Assembly (NCBI RefSeq): GCF_002968575.1
Contig: NZ_PVBM01000001.1
Span: forward strand, 186,001 to 250,000
Length of the DNA: 64,000 nt
Source: Neorhizobium huautlense
GTDB taxonomy: Bacteria > Pseudomonadota > Alphaproteobacteria > Rhizobiales > Rhizobiaceae
Direction of reading: 5' to 3'
Part shown: positions 7,966-16,889 of the stretch, piece after piece
How the letters are laid out: each line of letters starts with the position of its first letter
How positions within the stretch are numbered: position 1 is the first letter of the stretch
Translations under genes and position numbers: made by a program
Notes under the pieces: generated by a model
What the model saw: only the letters and a program-made list of their open reading frames with translations
Told to the model about the DNA's origin: nothing
Database searches by the model: none

Positions 7966-9732
7966 CTAAAGCTTGCTGATGCGCGCCTTGATGAATCGGA
8001 GCTGCACCCAGCGGAACAGAATGACGAGCAGCATCATCATCAGGCCGATGACGCTCACCTGCTCGGCGTTGCCGTTCGCCCAGAGCTTGAGGAGCACGAC
8101 GGCAAGCGTTTCGGAACCGACCGAATAGAGCAGGATCGACGCCGACAGCTCCCTCATGATGCCGAAAAAGGTCAGCACCCAGCCGACCGCAAACGCCGGC
8201 CATGCCAGCGCCACCATGATGCGCCACATGGTCTGGAACCAGCTCGCGCCATGGACACGGGAACATTCCTCGAGGTCGTAGGAAAGCTGGTGGTAGGCCC
8301 CGGTCATCACGCGCACGGCGACCGGCGTGCCGAGCGCCAGATAGGCGAGCAGGAGCGCCCACACCGTCCCATAGATCGGGATCGGCCCCGGCAGCATGGC
8401 GAAGGCCCACAGGAACCCCACGCCGAGCACCATGCCGGGCATCATCCACGGCAGCCAGGCCATGCCGTCGATCAGGCTGCGGCCGCGCCAGCGGGTGCGG
8501 ACCGAGACATAGGCGACCACCGCGCCGAGCGCCATGGTGGCGGTGGCGCCAAGCAGCCCCAGCATCATTGTATTGCGCACCGCCCGCCAGAATTCGGAAT
8601 TGGAAAAGACCGCTCTGTAATGCTCGAGCGTCAGCATCTCGTAAGTGTAGAAACCGAAGAACCGGAAGAACGAGCCGAGCAGAAGCTGGCCGACCGGCAG
8701 GACCACGGTGATGATGAAGAACAGCACGCAGAAGCCGAAGGTCACCCAGCGCCAGGGGCCGAGCTCCATCACGTTCGGCCGAAACCCCTTTCCGGTGACG
8801 GTCTGGAAACTCTTGCCGCGCAGCAGCGCCCATTGCCAGATGACCAGCAGGAACATCAGCCCCATGATCGCGAAGGACAGCGACGTGGCATATTGATAGT
8901 CAGGCGTGGCGCGGTGGTTGATCGACTCGTAGATGTCGGTGGTGATCACCTTGATGCCGGCGGGAAGTCCGAAAAACAGCGGCGATTCGAAGGATTCGAT
9001 GCCGCGAATGAAGCTCAGCATGAAAGAGCTCGTCAGCACCGGCAGCATCAGCAGCAGCGTGATCTTGCGGAATGTCGTCCACCGCGAGGCGCCGCACATC
9101 CGGCTCGATTCCTCCAGCGAAGGATCCATGGCCCGGAAGGCGTCGACGGTGAAGAGGAACAGGAACGGGATCGAATACTGGCACATGTGCCAGACAACGC
9201 CGCCATAGGAATAGACGTTGACGAGCGGATCCGGCGAGCCGCTGATCGAACGCCAGACGAGGTTGATGACGCCAACCTGCGGATTGCCAAGCATGCCCCA
9301 GGCCATCGCCGTCAGGATCGGCGGGATGAAGAAGGGCAGCGTGATCAGCACTTCCAGGGTGCCGCGGAAGGGCGTGTCGGTGCGAGCGATGATCCAGGCC
9401 AGAAACACCGCGATCGTAAGCGAGGGAACGGTCTTGGCCAGCGAGATGCCGACCGTGTTGATCAGGACCAGAAAATTCTGGGTCGTCATGATGGCGCGAT
9501 AGCCGTTGAGGTTGAACTCACCCGCAAGGCCCGGCGGAGTCGAATGGAGGCTGCCGTAAAGCAGCATGGCCAAGGGATAGATCGTCAGGAAGCCCAGTAT
9601 GGCGATCAGCGCCAGCATGCCGATCAATCGTCCGATCGAGCCGCCGGAAAAAGCGCGGGTAACGGCGTTGCCGCCAAGCGTGGGGCCGGTCTCGGCAATA
9701 TCATCGAGCGAGCGATTATGAATTATGGTCAT
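7966..9732 (-). CDS. ABC transporter permease, two fused BPD_transp_1 domains (FbpB/SfuB type)
   Basis: Inner-membrane permease of 588 residues carrying two complete permease halves. Each half has about six membrane segments and an EAA-type loop that docks the ATPase (first ESSRMCGASRWTTFRKITLL, second ECSRVHGASWFQTMWRIM). The FbpB-like fusion is usual for iron(III), 2-aminoethylphosphonate and related importers. ATG 9732 is chosen because GAGGA lies just upstream; ATG 9756 would add eight residues. It is encoded between the binding protein and the ATPase, and should also serve the orphan paralogous binding protein at 17344, for which the window holds no other membrane partner. Confidence 0.93.
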   Translation of the reverse strand: MTIIHNRSLDDIAETGPTLGGNAVTRAFSGGSIGRLIGMLALIAILGFLTIYPLAMLLYGSLHSTPPGLAGEFNLNGYRAIMTTQNFLVLINTVGISLAKTVPSLTIAVFLAWIIARTDTPFRGTLEVLITLPFFIPPILTAMAWGMLGNPQVGVINLVWRSISGSPDPLVNVYSYGGVVWHMCQYSIPFLFLFTVDAFRAMDPSLEESSRMCGASRWTTFRKITLLLMLPVLTSSFMLSFIRGIESFESPLFFGLPAGIKVITTDIYESINHRATPDYQYATSLSFAIMGLMFLLVIWQWALLRGKSFQTVTGKGFRPNVMELGPWRWVTFGFCVLFFIITVVLPVGQLLLGSFFRFFGFYTYEMLTLEHYRAVFSNSEFWRAVRNTMMLGLLGATATMALGAVVAYVSVRTRWRGRSLIDGMAWLPWMMPGMVLGVGFLWAFAMLPGPIPIYGTVWALLLAYLALGTPVAVRVMTGAYHQLSYDLEECSRVHGASWFQTMWRIMVALAWPAFAVGWVLTFFGIMRELSASILLYSVGSETLAVVLLKLWANGNAEQVSVIGLMMMLLVILFRWVQLRFIKARISKL

Positions 9733-9764
9733 GCGGTCCTCGTGGCTCCACGGCATTGGATATC

Positions 9765-9797
9765 GCGCCCTTGCCGCTCATATCGCGGCAACGGCGC
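9765..9797 (-). other. Intercistronic hairpin between binding protein and permease genes
   Basis: GCGCC-C-TTGCCGC (9765-9777) pairs with GCGGCAA-C-GGCGC (9785-9797) around a 7-base loop, with one C-C mismatch. It is not followed by a T-run. A hairpin after a binding-protein gene commonly stabilises its mRNA or lowers transcription of the membrane genes; that role is inferred here. Confidence 0.6.
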
Positions 9798-9804
9798 GAC
9801 ACCG

Positions 9805-10869
9805 TCACTTGAAGATTTCTTTTGCCTTGGCGAGCATCTCGTTCTGCCGGCGCGAGTCGCTCGTGCCGTAGAGCTTGGCCTCCGAGATCGCCTTGATGTC
9901 TGCAGGCAATCCCTCGGTCACTCCGTCGATCACCGGACCGTAACCGAGGCTGGCATAGATCTTCTGCGCAGTCGGCCCCTGAAGGAAATCAAGGTAAAGC
10001 TTGGCCGCGTTCGGATGGGGCGCCTTCTTCAAAAGGACGTTGCCGTAAAGGACATAACCGACGCCCTCTTCCGGTATGATGAACTTGACCGGCAGCCCCT
10101 TCAAGTCGGACATGTCCGTCAGGATGACGGGCATATAGATCGAATATTCGCCACGCGCCGTACGGCGCTGGGATTCCCGCTGGTCGCGGGTAAAGACGAG
10201 CTTCTGTCCGGCGACCTTCTTGAGGTAATCCTCGCCGATCCGGTCATAGGTTGAAAAGAACCACAGGTAACCGGCTCCGATTGCGCGGGGATCGTCGGCG
10301 AGAATCTTTCCTTGCCATTTCGGATCGACGAGATCCTTCCAGCTCTTCGGTTCATCGGCCGGCTTGACGAGCCCCGTATTGACCATGATGCCGTAGGGGA
10401 TGGTCATGACCGAAGCCATCGGCACCTGTAGCTTGAACTGCGGTTTGATCTTCCGGGAATTCGGCGTCACGGGGAGCGGATCGATGGACTTGTCCTCCGC
10501 ATCGTAGAGCCGCGTCTGCCCTTCGCTGGTGAACATCACGTCCGCGGCAAAGCGACCCGCAGCCTGCTCGACGCGCACGCGCTCACGGATTTCGCTGGCG
10601 CGAGCTTCCAGAACCTCGACGGCAATTCCATATTCCTCGGTGAAGGCTTCGGCGATCTTCTTGGTGCTCGGCTGCCCGACAAGCGCGGTGTAAAGGACGA
10701 CCGTGCCTTCTTTTTTGGCCGCCCCGATCACCTTGTCCCACTCGGCATCCTGCGCCTGCACCGGCTGCCATGCCGCCGCTGCGACCGCGATTCCGCCTGC
10801 GGCCGTCAGAAAACATCGCCTCGACCATTGCCGAATGGCCGCCGCCGTCATCGATCTGTTGCTCGTCAC
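9805..10869 (-). CDS. Tat-exported ABC substrate-binding protein, family 1 (iron(III)/AfuA-like)
   Basis: Binding protein of 354 residues. The signal carries the twin-arginine motif WSRRCFLTAAGG, so it should be exported folded. The mature part begins QDAEWDKVIGAAKKEGTVVLYT, typical of the AfuA/FbpA-like family, and keeps the NTGLVKPADEPKSWKDLVDPKWQGKI block (read in two parts) seen in the family. GTG 10869 is preceded by GGAGGAG at 6 bases; the frame is open further upstream, but without a ribosome site. It is clearly paralogous to the protein at 17344, which has a Sec signal instead. Many members bind organic acids rather than iron, and the neighbours here favour an aromatic or other organic acid. 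Confidence 0.88.
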   Translation of the reverse strand: MTSNRSMTAAAIRQWSRRCFLTAAGGIAVAAAAWQPVQAQDAEWDKVIGAAKKEGTVVLYTALVGQPSTKKIAEAFTEEYGIAVEVLEARASEIRERVRVEQAAGRFAADVMFTSEGQTRLYDAEDKSIDPLPVTPNSRKIKPQFKLQVPMASVMTIPYGIMVNTGLVKPADEPKSWKDLVDPKWQGKILADDPRAIGAGYLWFFSTYDRIGEDYLKKVAGQKLVFTRDQRESQRRTARGEYSIYMPVILTDMSDLKGLPVKFIIPEEGVGYVLYGNVLLKKAPHPNAAKLYLDFLQGPTAQKIYASLGYGPVIDGVTEGLPADIKAISEAKLYGTSDSRRQNEMLAKAKEIFK

Positions 10870-11309
10870 GTGTCTCTCCTCCCTGGAACTGACGACTGAG
10901 CGCAATCGCAGGGCCGTGCCCTGCTCTCGACACCGAACTATCCGCGGCACGATCGCCGCCCTCTCCTTCTCCGCTTCGGTGGCGCCGTTTTCCCGAACGG
11001 TACCGCCTCATTCTTCCGACATCGCTTGTCCTGCTGGATGGACTCTACCCGCTGCCGATAAGATTTAGGCATAAGAACAAGCTTCCGCTTAACAAACTCC
11101 TGCCTTCGAACTCCGCCAGCAAACCCCGCGGCTCGAATAACGAACAGCGCTTCCGCAAGCTAAGCCTCCACCGTTGTTAGATTGACCTTTTCCCTTGCAG
11201 TCGAAAAGCATCATTTTTTTACATTCACTTTTCTCGAAAGCAGAAAGCTGACCTGTGCTAGGCTTGGCTCGCAATTTGACCATAGCGCTGGGTTGGGAGG
11301 CCTAAGGCA
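10870..11309. other. Divergent intergenic region between transporter and LysR genes
   Basis: These 440 bases hold no supported gene. They must contain promoters for the minus-strand transporter operon and the plus-strand LysR gene, plus the candidate operator at 11230-11246. A poly-T stretch lies at 11213-11220. Confidence 0.6.
11230..11246. promoter_or_regulatory. Candidate LysR operator, degenerate copy
   Basis: TTTCTCGA-A-AGCAGAAA matches 13 of 17 positions of the perfect palindrome at 12261-12277, with the left arm identical. It is 64 bases before the LysR start, the usual place for an autoregulatory site shared with the divergent operon. Confidence 0.5.
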
Positions 11310-12214
11310 TTGGACACGCTCATCAATATCCGCACCTTTCTGGCAGTGGCCCGCTCCGGAAGCTTCTCCGCAGCCGGCCGTCATCTGGGCGTCGCGCCCT
11401 CGGTGGTCACAAAGCGGATCAGCCGGCTCGAGGACCAGATGCGGGTAAAACTGTTTGTTCGTTCGACGCGCCAACTCATTTTGACGGAGGTGGGAGAACG
11501 CTACCTGCCGCGCTATCAGTCGCTGGTAAAGGACATCGACGACGCGATCGGCGGCGCCGCAGCGGTCGCGCAGCGGATCGAAGGACATCTGCGCATCAAA
11601 GCCCCGACGACGGTGACGATTGCCTTTCTGGCGCGGATCTTGAGCGACTTTCAGCAAGAGAACCCCAATGTGACGATGGATGTTGCCCTGGTCGACCGTT
11701 CGGTCAATCCTGCGAAGAGGGATATGACATCGCGCTTGGCGCACTTCCGGCTTCCTACTCCAACGTGGTCGACGAACCGCTCTGTCCCTACCCCCGCAAA
11801 CTCTGCGCTGCTCCATCCTATCTGGAGAGCCGCGGCATCCCGAAACATCCGCGCGATCTTGTCGATCACATCTGCCTGACCTTTCATGCCACCGGATCCA
11901 CCTGGTCGTTCGTGAGTCCCGGAGGCCCGGTCGATGTGGAGGTCCGCTCCGCCTTCAGCGCCAACGACACCCAGGTCCTGCACGACTTGGCCTTGCGCGG
12001 TCGAGGCGTAGCCATGGTTGCGACCTATGTCGCGGAAGACTCGATCAGAACCGGCAAACTGATCGAACTGCTGCCGGAATATCCTGTCGCCGAACTCTGG
12101 CTGAAGGCGCTGATCCCGCAAACCCAGGCCCGTAAGCCGACTGTGAGAGCAGTCATGGAATGGCTTCGGGTTCATATGCACACGGCGCTCGTTCTCGGCG
12201 AGAAACCCGCATGA
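11310..12214 (+). pseudogene. LysR-family regulator with an apparent one-base deletion
   Basis: The first reading frame (TTG 11310, with GGGAGG at 9 bases) encodes a standard LysR helix-turn-helix (FLAVARSGSFSAAGRHLGVAP) and the start of the effector domain, but leaves the family alignment after VDRSVNP near 11717. From there the frame one base back reads through a normal effector domain (VVDEPLCPYPRKLCAAPSYL, then ALRGRGVAMVATYV) to a stop at 12214. One extra base near 11717 (CCTGCG followed by GAAGAG) would restore a 301-residue protein of normal family length. Either the regulator is inactivated or the assembly has an error. It sits between the transporter and amidohydrolase operons and would be their natural regulator. 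Confidence 0.8.
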
Positions 12215-12260
12215 GAAACACTGACCTTTGCCTCCAGGGAAAAGACCAACCCCTTCCAGC

Positions 12261-12277
12261 TTTCTCGATTCGAGAAA
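12261..12277. promoter_or_regulatory. Perfect 17-bp palindrome, candidate LysR operator
   Basis: TTTCTCGA-T-TCGAGAAA is a perfect inverted repeat that contains the T-N11-A core of LysR sites. It lies 177 bases before the first amidohydrolase gene, with a related site on the other side of the LysR gene. Confidence 0.65.
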
Positions 12278-12453
12278 ACCGCTAGGACGAAAAAGCGTAT
12301 TCTCTCCGGCGCCCCTGCCCCTTACCCTTCCACATCGAGGATACGCATCGCCAACGCGTGCTTGCCTTGCGCCGTTCAGCGCATCGCATGGGAGTGAAGT
12401 CGGCAACGTCCGGGAAGAGGACGTGTCGACCGGCGAAAAGAGGGAGGTCTTGT

Positions 12454-13542
12454 GTGGTGGATACCGCTGTCGCCCGGCAGCGCCCCGTGCTCTCGCAACT
12501 GGGCGCAATCGACTGTGATGTCCATCCCGATGCGCCGCAGCGTTCCGATCTGCTGCCCTATTTCGACGATTATTGGAAAGAGATCGTCACCACCCGAGAC
12601 GTGGATCGGCTGGAGCTCACCAATTTCCCGACCCGGACAAAGCCGTTCTTCCGGGAAGACTGGAAGGCAGCCGAAGGCAGAGGCGTCGAAAAGCTGCGTC
12701 GCAATCTGCTCGATCCGTTCGGCCTCAAATACGCGATCCTGAACTGCGTCACCGGCGTGCATGCGATCTACGATCCGTATCTGGCGGCCGCGGTCTGCCG
12801 CGCTACCAACGATTGGCTGAAGGCGGAATGGCTGGACCGGGATCCGCGGTTGCGCGCCTCTCTGGTCCTCCCGATGCAAAATCCGGAAGCCGCCGTCGAA
12901 GAGATCGAGCGTTTCGCGAATGACCGGCGCTTTGTCCAGGTCCTTGCGCTCTGCATGGGCGAAATGCCCCTTGGTCGCCGCTATTACTGGCCGATCTACG
13001 AGGCCGCCCAACGCCACGGTTTTTCTCTCGGCATCCATGCCGGCAGCGCCTATCGCCATGCGCCAAGTCAAAGCGGCTTCCTCTCGTATCTCGCCGAAGA
13101 TTACGTGCACCAGGTTCAGGGTTTTGCGGCCCAGGTCGGCAGCTTCGTCGCCGAAGGCGTGCTCGGCAAATTCCCCGACATGAAGATCGTGCTGATCGAA
13201 TCCGGCGTCTCCTGGCTGCCCGGCCAGATGTGGCGGATGAGCAAGGACTGGCGCGGCGCACGCATCGAGGTGCCATGGGTCAAGGAGCCGCCGTCGGCGC
13301 TGGTCCGGCGTCAGATCCGCATGACGACACAGCCCTTCGACGCGCCTTCCGACCCCGCGGAACTCGAGCGCATCATCGAACATCTCGACGCCGACGACAT
13401 GCTGCTGTTTTCCACCGACTATCCGCATGCGCAGTTTGAAGGCGACGCTGCCATCCCGGACGGCTTCCCTGAGCGGCTGATCGATCGGCTGGCGCGGGAG
13501 AACGCGCTTGCCACCTATCCACGACTGGAGGAGCGGCCATGA
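12454..13542 (+). CDS. Amidohydrolase family 2 protein, subtype A (LigW/ACMSD-like TIM barrel), copy 1
   Basis: Protein of 362 residues in the COG2159 amidohydrolase group, whose known members decarboxylate aromatic or muconate acids or hydrolyse lactones. The metal motif after the first strand is DCDVHP (residues 20-25), where family members usually have HxH, so the first metal His is replaced by Asp. The strand-5 His is in GIHAG, and the strand-8 Asp is in FSTDYPHAQFEG. GTG 12454 (or 12457) follows GGGAGG at 6 bases; the frame is open back to 12358 but without a ribosome site. It is the first gene of an operon of six, overlaps the next by 4 bases, and its closest relative in the window is the third gene. 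Confidence 0.85.
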   Translation: MVDTAVARQRPVLSQLGAIDCDVHPDAPQRSDLLPYFDDYWKEIVTTRDVDRLELTNFPTRTKPFFREDWKAAEGRGVEKLRRNLLDPFGLKYAILNCVTGVHAIYDPYLAAAVCRATNDWLKAEWLDRDPRLRASLVLPMQNPEAAVEEIERFANDRRFVQVLALCMGEMPLGRRYYWPIYEAAQRHGFSLGIHAGSAYRHAPSQSGFLSYLAEDYVHQVQGFAAQVGSFVAEGVLGKFPDMKIVLIESGVSWLPGQMWRMSKDWRGARIEVPWVKEPPSALVRRQIRMTTQPFDAPSDPAELERIIEHLDADDMLLFSTDYPHAQFEGDAAIPDGFPERLIDRLARENALATYPRLEERP

Positions 13543-14642
13543 ACCAAGCTGTTCTCGAAAAGGAAACCGGTACAGAAGCCAAACTCGGAATCGTCGACTG
13601 CGACATCCATCCGGCGTTCAGCACACCTGACGAGCTTGCGAAATTCCTGCCCCAACGCTGGCGCAACCACCTGGCGGATTACGGCCAGCGAAGCGCCAAT
13701 CCGCTGGTGGGCACCCTGCCCTATCCGCGCATGACGCCCGGCAACGGCATGCGCCGCGACGCCTGGCCGCCGAATGGCGGGCCGCCGGCCTCGGACCTTT
13801 CCTTCCTGCGCGAACAGCTCCTCGATCCGCTCGGCATCGAATACGGGATCCTTCAGCCGCTCGCCGCCGGATCCTCAACGCTCAACCAGGATCTGGGTGC
13901 GGCCATGTGCACTGCGGTCAACGACTGGCAGCTCGACAAATGGACCGGTCCGGAACCACGTCTCAAGGCCTCCATTTCCGTTGCCCAGGAAGATGCAACC
14001 GCAGCGATCGCCGAGATCGAGGCACGCATCGGCAACAGAAGCTTCGTCCAGATCGCCATCCCGCCCCGCACGATCGAGCCGGCAGGTCGGCGCCGCTACT
14101 GGCCGATCTACGAAGTCGCCGAACACTACGACATGCCGATCGGCATGCATTCCGCCGCTTTCGGCTGGCACACCAATAGCGGCGCCGGCTGGCTGAATTT
14201 CTATATCGAAGAACACTACGCCTTCTCGCACAGCCTGCAGAGTGTCGTCGCCAGCATGGTTTTCGAAGGTGTCTTCGAGCGTTTTCCCAAGCTGAAACTC
14301 ATTGTCGTCGAGGGTGGTTTTGCCTGGGCGGCACCCTTGATGTGGCGGCTCGACAGACAATGGGAGCGAATGCGTGCAGAAGTTCCGCATGTGACGCGGC
14401 CGCCATCCGAATATATCCGCGAAAATGTCTGGTTCACCACCCAGCCGATCGAGGAGCCCGAAAACAACCGTCACCTGCTCGATACACTGCGCTGGGTCGG
14501 GACCGACCGGCTGATGTTTTCGACCGACTATCCGCACTGGGATTTCGACGACCCGCGCTACGCCTTCAAGGTGCCGCTGTCGCCGCCCGAGCGCGAGAAG
14601 ATCTTTCGCGAAAACGCAAAACAGGTTTACCGCCTGCCTTGA
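13539..14642 (+). CDS. Amidohydrolase family 2 protein, subtype B, copy 1
   Basis: Protein of 367 residues with the same barrel and DCDIHP motif as its neighbours. Its C-terminal half marks a second subtype: MFSTDYPHWDFDDPRYAFKV in place of the subtype A FSTDYPHAQFEG. The strand-5 metal His is in GMHSAAFGWH. It starts within an ATGA overlap with the preceding gene, so translation is probably coupled. The fourth gene is its close paralogue, sharing RPPSEYIRENVWFTTQP almost exactly. The pairing of one A with one B subtype may mean a two-subunit enzyme or two consecutive steps; the sequence does not decide between them. Confidence 0.85.
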   Translation: MNQAVLEKETGTEAKLGIVDCDIHPAFSTPDELAKFLPQRWRNHLADYGQRSANPLVGTLPYPRMTPGNGMRRDAWPPNGGPPASDLSFLREQLLDPLGIEYGILQPLAAGSSTLNQDLGAAMCTAVNDWQLDKWTGPEPRLKASISVAQEDATAAIAEIEARIGNRSFVQIAIPPRTIEPAGRRRYWPIYEVAEHYDMPIGMHSAAFGWHTNSGAGWLNFYIEEHYAFSHSLQSVVASMVFEGVFERFPKLKLIVVEGGFAWAAPLMWRLDRQWERMRAEVPHVTRPPSEYIRENVWFTTQPIEEPENNRHLLDTLRWVGTDRLMFSTDYPHWDFDDPRYAFKVPLSPPEREKIFRENAKQVYRLP

Positions 14643-14658
14643 TCCTGGGAGTGCCCGC

Positions 14659-15765
14659 ATGAACGAGATGATCCGATCATTGGAAAGCAAGCCGGGGCTT
14701 TCGACCGTCGGCGGCATAGACTGCGACCTCCACCCGGCATCGCCAGCAACGAAGACGCTGCTTCCCTACCTTCATGAGTACTGGCGCGAAACCTTCGTCA
14801 TGCGCGGCGTCGATCGTTTAAGCCTTGCCATGACGTCCTCGCCGCCACGGGCGCCAATCAACGTCCGCTCCGACTGGAAGGCCGAGAGCGGCTTTGCCGG
14901 CGATACGCTCGAAACTGTCCGCGCCCAGGCGCTCGACCCGTTCGGGACGCGACTGGCGATCTGCAATGTCCTGCATGGCGCGATGATCATGCATTCGGAC
15001 GACATGGCCGCTGCACTCTGCGGCGCCGCCAACGAATGGCTGGCACGGGAATGGCTCGACAGGGAACCGCGGCTGCGAGGCTCGATCATCGTCTCCGCCC
15101 AGAATGCCGAGCTTGCCGTCGCCGAGATCGAGAGACGGGCTGCGGACCACCGTTTCGTGCAGGTCCTGATCCTCGCCCAGAACGACGAGCCGCTCGGTCG
15201 CCGCCGTTACTGGCCGATCTACGAGGCGGCCGCCCGCAACCATCTGCCCCTCTGCATCCATGCAGGAGGCAGCAACCGCCATGCGCCCACCGCCACCGGC
15301 TGGCCGAGCTATTTCGTCGAATCCTATGTGGCGCAGGCATCGATTTTCGAAAGCCAGTTGTTGAGCCTCGTCGCCGAAGGCGTTTTTCAAAAGGTGCCGG
15401 ACCTCAAGGTGGTCTTCGCCGAAAGCGGTTTCACATGGCTGCCGTCCTTCTTCTGGCGGGCCGACAAGACCTGGCGCGGCGTGCGTGCCGAAACGCCGTG
15501 GCTGACGGAACAGCCGAGCGATATCGTCAAGCGGCATGTCCGCTTCACGCTGCAACCCATCGAAGCTCCGTCGGACCAGGACGCGCTCGCCCGCACACTC
15601 GAACACATCGACTGCGACGACATCCTGCTCTTCTCGACAGATTATCCGCATGCGCAGTTCGAGGGCCTGAACGCCCTGCCGGTCGCCTTTGGCGAGACGC
15701 TTGCCAAGAAGATCCTGATCGACAATCCGCTTGCCACCTATCCGCGGATCGCCGCGGATTTTTAA
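14659..15765 (+). CDS. Amidohydrolase family 2 protein, subtype A, copy 2
   Basis: Protein of 368 residues, the second A-type copy. It has DCDLHP near the N-terminus, the strand-5 His in CIHAGGSNRH, an AESGFTWLP segment, and LLFSTDYPHAQFEGLNALP at the strand-8 metal Asp. It shares with copy 1 the RRYWPIYEAA block and the substitution of Asp for the first metal His. A GGGAG ribosome site precedes ATG 14659. The clear but partial identity to copy 1 indicates an old duplication with room for a different substrate. Confidence 0.85.
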   Translation: MNEMIRSLESKPGLSTVGGIDCDLHPASPATKTLLPYLHEYWRETFVMRGVDRLSLAMTSSPPRAPINVRSDWKAESGFAGDTLETVRAQALDPFGTRLAICNVLHGAMIMHSDDMAAALCGAANEWLAREWLDREPRLRGSIIVSAQNAELAVAEIERRAADHRFVQVLILAQNDEPLGRRRYWPIYEAAARNHLPLCIHAGGSNRHAPTATGWPSYFVESYVAQASIFESQLLSLVAEGVFQKVPDLKVVFAESGFTWLPSFFWRADKTWRGVRAETPWLTEQPSDIVKRHVRFTLQPIEAPSDQDALARTLEHIDCDDILLFSTDYPHAQFEGLNALPVAFGETLAKKILIDNPLATYPRIAADF

Positions 15766-15780
15766 CGAGGAGGTCGCGAA

Positions 15781-16887
15781 ATGACGGAAACCGACACATT
15801 GGAACGCCCGGTCGAGACGAAGGCCAAATACAATCTGATCGACTGCGACATCCATCCGTCGATGAAGACGCCGGCGGAAATACAGCCCTATCTGTCGCAG
15901 CGTTGGCGGGATCATCTCGCGACCTATGGCGGCCATACGCGCCAGGGATTGTCGGAAACGCTCTCCCATCCGCGCATGGTGCCGGAAGTCTCGCGCGTCG
16001 ATAGCTGGCCTCCGTCGGGAGGCCCGCCGGGCTCCGACCTGCCCTTCCTGCGCGAACAGCATCTCGACAACCTCGGCATCGATATCGGCGTCCTCGTGCC
16101 GCTGCGCTTTAATGCCAGCGGCCAGCGCCATCCCGATTTTGCCGGCGCGATCGCCACAGCCATCAATGATTGGCAGGTCGGCAAGTTTTTGGAGCCGGAA
16201 CCCCGTCTGCGCGGATCGATCATCGCCACGCAGGAAGATCCGGCCAATGCCGTCGCGGAGATCAATCGGCGCGTTTCGGACAAGCGCTTCGTGCAGGTCC
16301 TGCTGCCGCCGCGCTCCATCGAGCCCCTGGGGAAACGCCGCCACTGGCCGATCTTCGAGGCCGCCGTCAGTCATAGCCTGCCGTTATCGCTGCATGTCGG
16401 CGGCGTCGGCGGACACCAGGCGACCGGCGCCGGCTGGCCTTCCTATTATCTCGAAGAACATCACAGCCAGGTGCAGACCATGCAGGCGGTGATCGCAAGC
16501 CTCATCTTCGAAGGCGTCTTCGAACATTTCCCGGAACTGAAAATCTCCTTCGTCGAAGGTGGCTTCTCCTGGGTGCCGTCATTCGGGTGGCGGATGGACA
16601 AGGCCTGGCAAACGATGCGCGACGAGGTCCCGCATGTGAAGCGTCCGCCGTCCGAATATCTGCGGCAGAACGTCTGGTTCACCACCCAGCCGATGGAGGA
16701 GCCGAACCCGGCGAAGAACCTGGCCGATACACTGAGGTGGATCGGAACCGACCGGCTGATGTTCTCGACCGACTATCCCCACTGGGATTTCGACGATCCC
16801 CGCTTTGCCTTCAAGGTGCCGCTCACGGCGACTGAAAAGGCGGCGATCTTCGCCGGAAATGCTGTCAACTTCTATGGATTGAACTGA
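15781..16887 (+). CDS. Amidohydrolase family 2 protein, subtype B, copy 2
   Basis: Protein of 368 residues and the partner of copy 1 of subtype B. Shared marks are DCDIHP, EGGFSWVPSFGWR, KRPPSEYLRQNVWFTTQP and MFSTDYPHWDFDDPRFAFKV. The strand-5 metal His is in SLHVGGVGGH. GAGGAGG lies 6-7 bases before ATG 15781, and the Rieske gene starts 2 bases after the stop. With the three genes before it, it completes the order A-B-A'-B'. Confidence 0.85.
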   Translation: MTETDTLERPVETKAKYNLIDCDIHPSMKTPAEIQPYLSQRWRDHLATYGGHTRQGLSETLSHPRMVPEVSRVDSWPPSGGPPGSDLPFLREQHLDNLGIDIGVLVPLRFNASGQRHPDFAGAIATAINDWQVGKFLEPEPRLRGSIIATQEDPANAVAEINRRVSDKRFVQVLLPPRSIEPLGKRRHWPIFEAAVSHSLPLSLHVGGVGGHQATGAGWPSYYLEEHHSQVQTMQAVIASLIFEGVFEHFPELKISFVEGGFSWVPSFGWRMDKAWQTMRDEVPHVKRPPSEYLRQNVWFTTQPMEEPNPAKNLADTLRWIGTDRLMFSTDYPHWDFDDPRFAFKVPLTATEKAAIFAGNAVNFYGLN

Positions 16888-16889
16888 GA

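Noticed and set aside
6791..8833. 680-codon reading of the ABC ATPase gene
   Set aside because: Only the part from ATG 7885 has ATPase text and a ribosome site; the rest is the permease gene in another frame.
8251..10254. 667-codon plus-strand frame opposite the permease and binding-protein genes
   Set aside because: It crosses two well-supported genes, has low-complexity His/Arg/Gln-rich text and no ribosome site; a shadow frame.
12358..12453. N-terminal extension of the first amidohydrolase
   Set aside because: Arg/Ser-rich text unlike the family, with no ribosome site; GTG 12454 with GGGAGG fits the other three copies.
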